In this document: positions 61,356-64,000 of the stretch, piece by piece
How positions within the stretch are numbered: the first letter of the stretch is position 1
Layout of the letters: every line of letters starts with the position of its first letter
From: Kocuria salsicia
GTDB lineage: Bacteria > Actinomycetota > Actinomycetes > Actinomycetales > Micrococcaceae
Direction: 5' to 3'
Length of the DNA: 64,000 nucleotides
Assembly: GCF_007681555.1 (NCBI RefSeq)
Contig: NZ_VELE01000009.1
Location: 1 to 64,000 of the forward strand
Program-made: the position numbers and the translations under genes
The notes under the pieces: model-generated
What the model was told of the DNA's origin: nothing
What the model saw: only the letters and a program-made list of their open reading frames with translations
Databases searched by the model: none

Positions 61356-63224
61356 TCAGAGCTTGAGCCACACTGCGCTGTCCACGCTCAGGCGGTCACC
61401 CACCACGGCGTCCTGACCGCTCGCGAGCAGCAGCTCGCCGCGGGAGAGCTCCTCAAAGCCCATGGCGGACTCGCCCAGGTTGGCGGCCACCAGGACGTCG
61501 CCCTCTGCGCGAGGGAGCACGTACGCGAGAATGCCCTGCTCGTCCTGGCTCAGGGGATGCCATGCAAAGCCGGTGGCGCCCAGACCCAGCTCGTGGCGCA
61601 GCCGCAGGGCACGCCGGTAGAGGTTCAGGGTGGACTGCGGATCGCCGAGCTGGTGGTCCACTGTGATCTCGGCGAAGGACTCCGGCTGGGGTAGCCACGG
61701 CGCGGGACCGAAACCCAGCCCCTCGCCCACGGGAGACCACGGAAGGGGTACGCGAGCGCCGTCGCGCCCCAGCTCCGCGCCCAGGGTGCGGTGGAACGTG
61801 GGGTCCTGGCGGGCGTCGTCGGGCAGCTCGGTGTGCTCCGGCAGGCCCAGCTCGTCCCCCTGGTACACGTACGCGGAACCGGGCAGGGAGAGCTCCACGA
61901 GTGCGGCGGCCCGGGCCCTCCGCAGGCCCTGGCCGTGGTGGGGCTGCTCGTCCTGCGCGCCGATGCCGTTCGGGTACGCGGTGCGCGAGCTCAGGCCGTA
62001 GCGGGAGGGGTGACGGACCGTGTCGTGGTTGGACAGCACCCACGTGCACGGCGCACCCACCTCGGCGTTCGCGCGCAGGGAGGTCTCGATGGTGTCCCGC
62101 ATGCGGTCCCGGTGCCACCCGGCCACCAGGAAGTCGAAGTTGAACGCCTGCTGGGCCTCGTCCTCCCGCACGTAGCGGGCCAGCCGCGACGCCGGGCCCA
62201 CCCACGCCTCGACCACCAGCATCCGTTCACCGGGGTACTCCTGCAGCACACGGTTCCAGTCCCGGTATATCTCGTGCACACCGTCCTGGTCGAAGTACGG
62301 GCCGGTGTCCATGGTCTTGGTGGGGGCGGCCTCCTCGGCGTCGGCTGCGGGGGCGGCGGCGCCCTCGGCGCTTCCGGCCGCGAGGTCACCCTGCTCGACC
62401 CCGACCGTCTCAGGGCCGAGCGCCGCGGCATCGTCGTTCCCGGAATCCACGGTCGACGCCGAGGCGACGTCTGTGGGGCGGGTGGCCGCGGCGTCATCGT
62501 CCTCGGCGGCGTCCGTGCCCTCGACCATGTGGACCTGCTCGTCCCAGTCCGGCAGGCCATCCGCCTTGATCATTCCGTGGGCCACATCCACCCGGAAGCC
62601 GTCCGCACCGCGGTCCAGCCAGAAGCGCAGGATCGCGCGGAACTCCTCCCAGACCTCCGGGTTCTCCCAGTTCAGGTCCGGCTGCGAAGAGTCGAAGAGG
62701 TGCAGGTACCACTGCCCGTCCGGCACGCGGGACCACGCGGCGCCGCCGAAAAGGGACTTCCAGTTGTTGGGCGGCAGCTCGCCGTTCTCGCCGGTGCCCT
62801 CGCGGAACATGTAGCGCTCGCGCTCGGGTGAGCCCGGGCCGGCGGCGAGAGCGGCCTGGAACCACTCGTGGTCCTCGGAGGTGTGGTTGGGGACCAGGTC
62901 CACGATGATCTTCAGGCCCAGCCGGTGGGCCTCCTCGCGCATGCGGTCGAAGTCCTCGAGGGAGCCGAAGCGCGGATCGACGGTGCGGTAGTCCGCGACG
63001 TCGTACCCGGCGTCGTGCTGCGGCGAGAGGTAGAAGGGGGAGAGCCAGACGGCGTCCACGCCCAGGTCCTTGAGGTACGGCAGCTTCTCGGTGACACCGC
63101 CGAGGTCACCCATGCCGTCCCCGTTGGAGTCCTTGAAGGAGCGGGGATACACCTGGTAGATGACGGCGTCGCGCCACCACTCGGAACCGGCCGGGGCTGA
63201 GAAAACTGTTTGCGAAGAAGACAC
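61356..63224 (-). CDS. GH13 alpha-glucosidase (oligo-1,6-glucosidase type)
   Basis: A 622-residue cytosolic alpha-amylase-superfamily enzyme. Conserved regions are WWRDAVIYQVYPRSFKDSNGDG, DLVPNHTS, nucleophile Asp in DGFRVDVAHG, acid Glu in MLVVEAWVG, and LSNHD. It hydrolyses alpha-glucosidic bonds of maltose/isomaltose-like sugars. A 65-residue Ala/Asp/Glu low-complexity insertion (about residues 238-302) lies between the nucleophile and acid strands, so it is longer than the usual about 560. GTG start; an AGGCTA (TAGCCT on the coding strand) ends 7 bases upstream, suggesting a leaderless mRNA. Confidence 0.9.
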   Translation of the reverse strand: MSSSQTVFSAPAGSEWWRDAVIYQVYPRSFKDSNGDGMGDLGGVTEKLPYLKDLGVDAVWLSPFYLSPQHDAGYDVADYRTVDPRFGSLEDFDRMREEAHRLGLKIIVDLVPNHTSEDHEWFQAALAAGPGSPERERYMFREGTGENGELPPNNWKSLFGGAAWSRVPDGQWYLHLFDSSQPDLNWENPEVWEEFRAILRFWLDRGADGFRVDVAHGMIKADGLPDWDEQVHMVEGTDAAEDDDAAATRPTDVASASTVDSGNDDAAALGPETVGVEQGDLAAGSAEGAAAPAADAEEAAPTKTMDTGPYFDQDGVHEIYRDWNRVLQEYPGERMLVVEAWVGPASRLARYVREDEAQQAFNFDFLVAGWHRDRMRDTIETSLRANAEVGAPCTWVLSNHDTVRHPSRYGLSSRTAYPNGIGAQDEQPHHGQGLRRARAAALVELSLPGSAYVYQGDELGLPEHTELPDDARQDPTFHRTLGAELGRDGARVPLPWSPVGEGLGFGPAPWLPQPESFAEITVDHQLGDPQSTLNLYRRALRLRHELGLGATGFAWHPLSQDEQGILAYVLPRAEGDVLVAANLGESAMGFEELSRGELLLASGQDAVVGDRLSVDSAVWLKL

Positions 63225-63265
63225 GTCCCCCAGGCTACGCCGCGGCCCCGCCCACCCTCACGTGC

Positions 63266-64000
63266 ATGTGCTCCGCTGATGCAGATCGAGGGGTCTCAAA
63301 GCGCATTTGCTCCGTCAAAGCAGCGGGTGGGGTGCGGGTGGCGGGCGACGGCGGCTGTGGACAACGTCTCCTGTCTCCCCTTGCGAGCATCTACAGTCCG
63401 AGCACGGGGCCGTGCCAGCAGCATCTCGTGGGGTTCCCCGTCGAGCGTCATGTGGTCACCACCGCGGAGACGGGCAGCCGGGCCTCGCAATTCGTGAAGA
63501 ATCCTCAGATCCAGCGCCTCGCGCGGGGGCTCTGGATGCTTCGAAGGGAACCGTTGACGCTTTCTAAGGGGGCGCTGCTGCGGCAGAAGCACCTCGCGGG
63601 GCCGGATTCGGGGCCTCTGGTGAGCGGTGTGAGCGCACTCGATCTGATGCGCATGCCGGTGGGCGGAACGGATCCGTGGGTGGAAGTGGCACTCGGACGT
63701 GGCCGTTCTGCGAGTGTTCTGACCCGGAGGAGCGCGAACAGCGAGGGGCTCGCGGCGACCGGGCAGCGGGTGGAGCTGCTCTGGACCACACACCGGATCC
63801 AGTCCCAGCGGGACAGCGTGCGGATCGCGGAGTCCCGTTGGTTCGCCGCTCTTCCCGGACCGTGGGAAACGCAGATCGTGCATCCGCTGGAGGTCCTGGC
63901 GCGCCTGGCAGGACGCGCGTGTGGCGGTGGAGTTCAACGGCGCCGTCCACGCCAGGGAGGTCGCGCAGTACCGTGACGAGATGCACCGGATCTCGCTGCT
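63266..64000 (+). pseudogene. Frameshifted DUF559-type protein, cut by the window edge
   Basis: One frame gives an N-terminal region typical of actinobacterial AbiEi-like/DUF559 proteins (QIQRLARGLWMLRREPLT... SGVSALDLMRM) up to about 63895. The next frame then reads AWQDARVAVEFNGAVHAREV and QYRDEMHRISLL, the start of the Vsr-like endonuclease domain. A +1 shift and an apparently missing stretch of about 60-100 residues separate the two parts. The true start is uncertain (ATG 63266 or a later GTG). The 3' end is outside the window. Confidence 0.55.

Noticed and set aside
1-64000. CRISPR arrays, prophage modules or NRPS/PKS clusters
   Set aside because: No regularly spaced repeats, cas genes, phage structural genes or megasynthase domains are visible.

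Overview
The window is a 64-kb piece of a high-GC actinobacterial chromosome. The copper cassette (CsoR with Cys-His-Cys, CopZ, CopA), PdxS/PdxT with a divergent MocR-type regulator, an FprA-type ferredoxin reductase, the short TANNNT-type promoter elements and close gene packing all fit Micrococcaceae. Overall gene content and GC bias are most reminiscent of Kocuria, but the genus is an inference.

Layout. 1-2.0 kb: a TPM-domain membrane protein followed by the debris of a second copy. 2.0-8.9 kb: a four-gene sulfur operon (MetB-like PLP enzyme plus cystine/amino-acid ABC importer), then the vitamin B6 genes pdxS-pdxT and divergent pdxR with a shared operator region. 8.9-14.0 kb: two small membrane proteins, a copper efflux operon read leftward (csoR-copZ-copA) and a TetR regulator. 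14.6-18.9 kb: a flavoprotein monooxygenase, a DtxR/MntR-type regulator and a divergent VOC/CGNR pair. 19-21.9 kb: a manganese-type ABC importer under a near-perfect palindrome. 22-28.5 kb: DUF805, a GH15 enzyme and bifunctional PutA.

28.5-36 kb is an accessory stretch. It holds a frameshifted alcohol dehydrogenase, a DJ-1/ABM pair, a DAO-family oxidase, an IS1380 remnant, a GNAT remnant and, within lower-GC DNA, a leftward locus encoding a secreted glycine-zipper protein with two framing cysteines, a 58-residue two-helix membrane protein, a terminator and a 50-residue peptide ORF. This last locus looks like an undescribed bacteriocin-type precursor/immunity module and is the best candidate for a new system here.

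36-64 kb returns to core genes: zinc alcohol/formaldehyde dehydrogenase, UvrA2, an MFS exporter, a predicted ABC-class ATPase, purine permeases with a phosphoribosyltransferase, pta and ackA (separated by a decayed SDR fragment), FprA, SsuD-like monooxygenase, an aldonolactone oxidase-like flavoprotein, a UspA tandem protein, tRNA-Glu/Asp/Phe, a lipoprotein, an alpha-glucosidase and, at the right edge, a frameshifted DUF559 protein.

Two themes recur. At least seven loci are visibly decaying genes, usually with internal deletion plus frameshift and often wedged between intact operons. Several genes have a -10-like hexamer only 6-8 nt before the start codon and no Shine-Dalgarno, which predicts leaderless mRNAs. 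Functional calls rest on motif recognition by eye; no database search was run.
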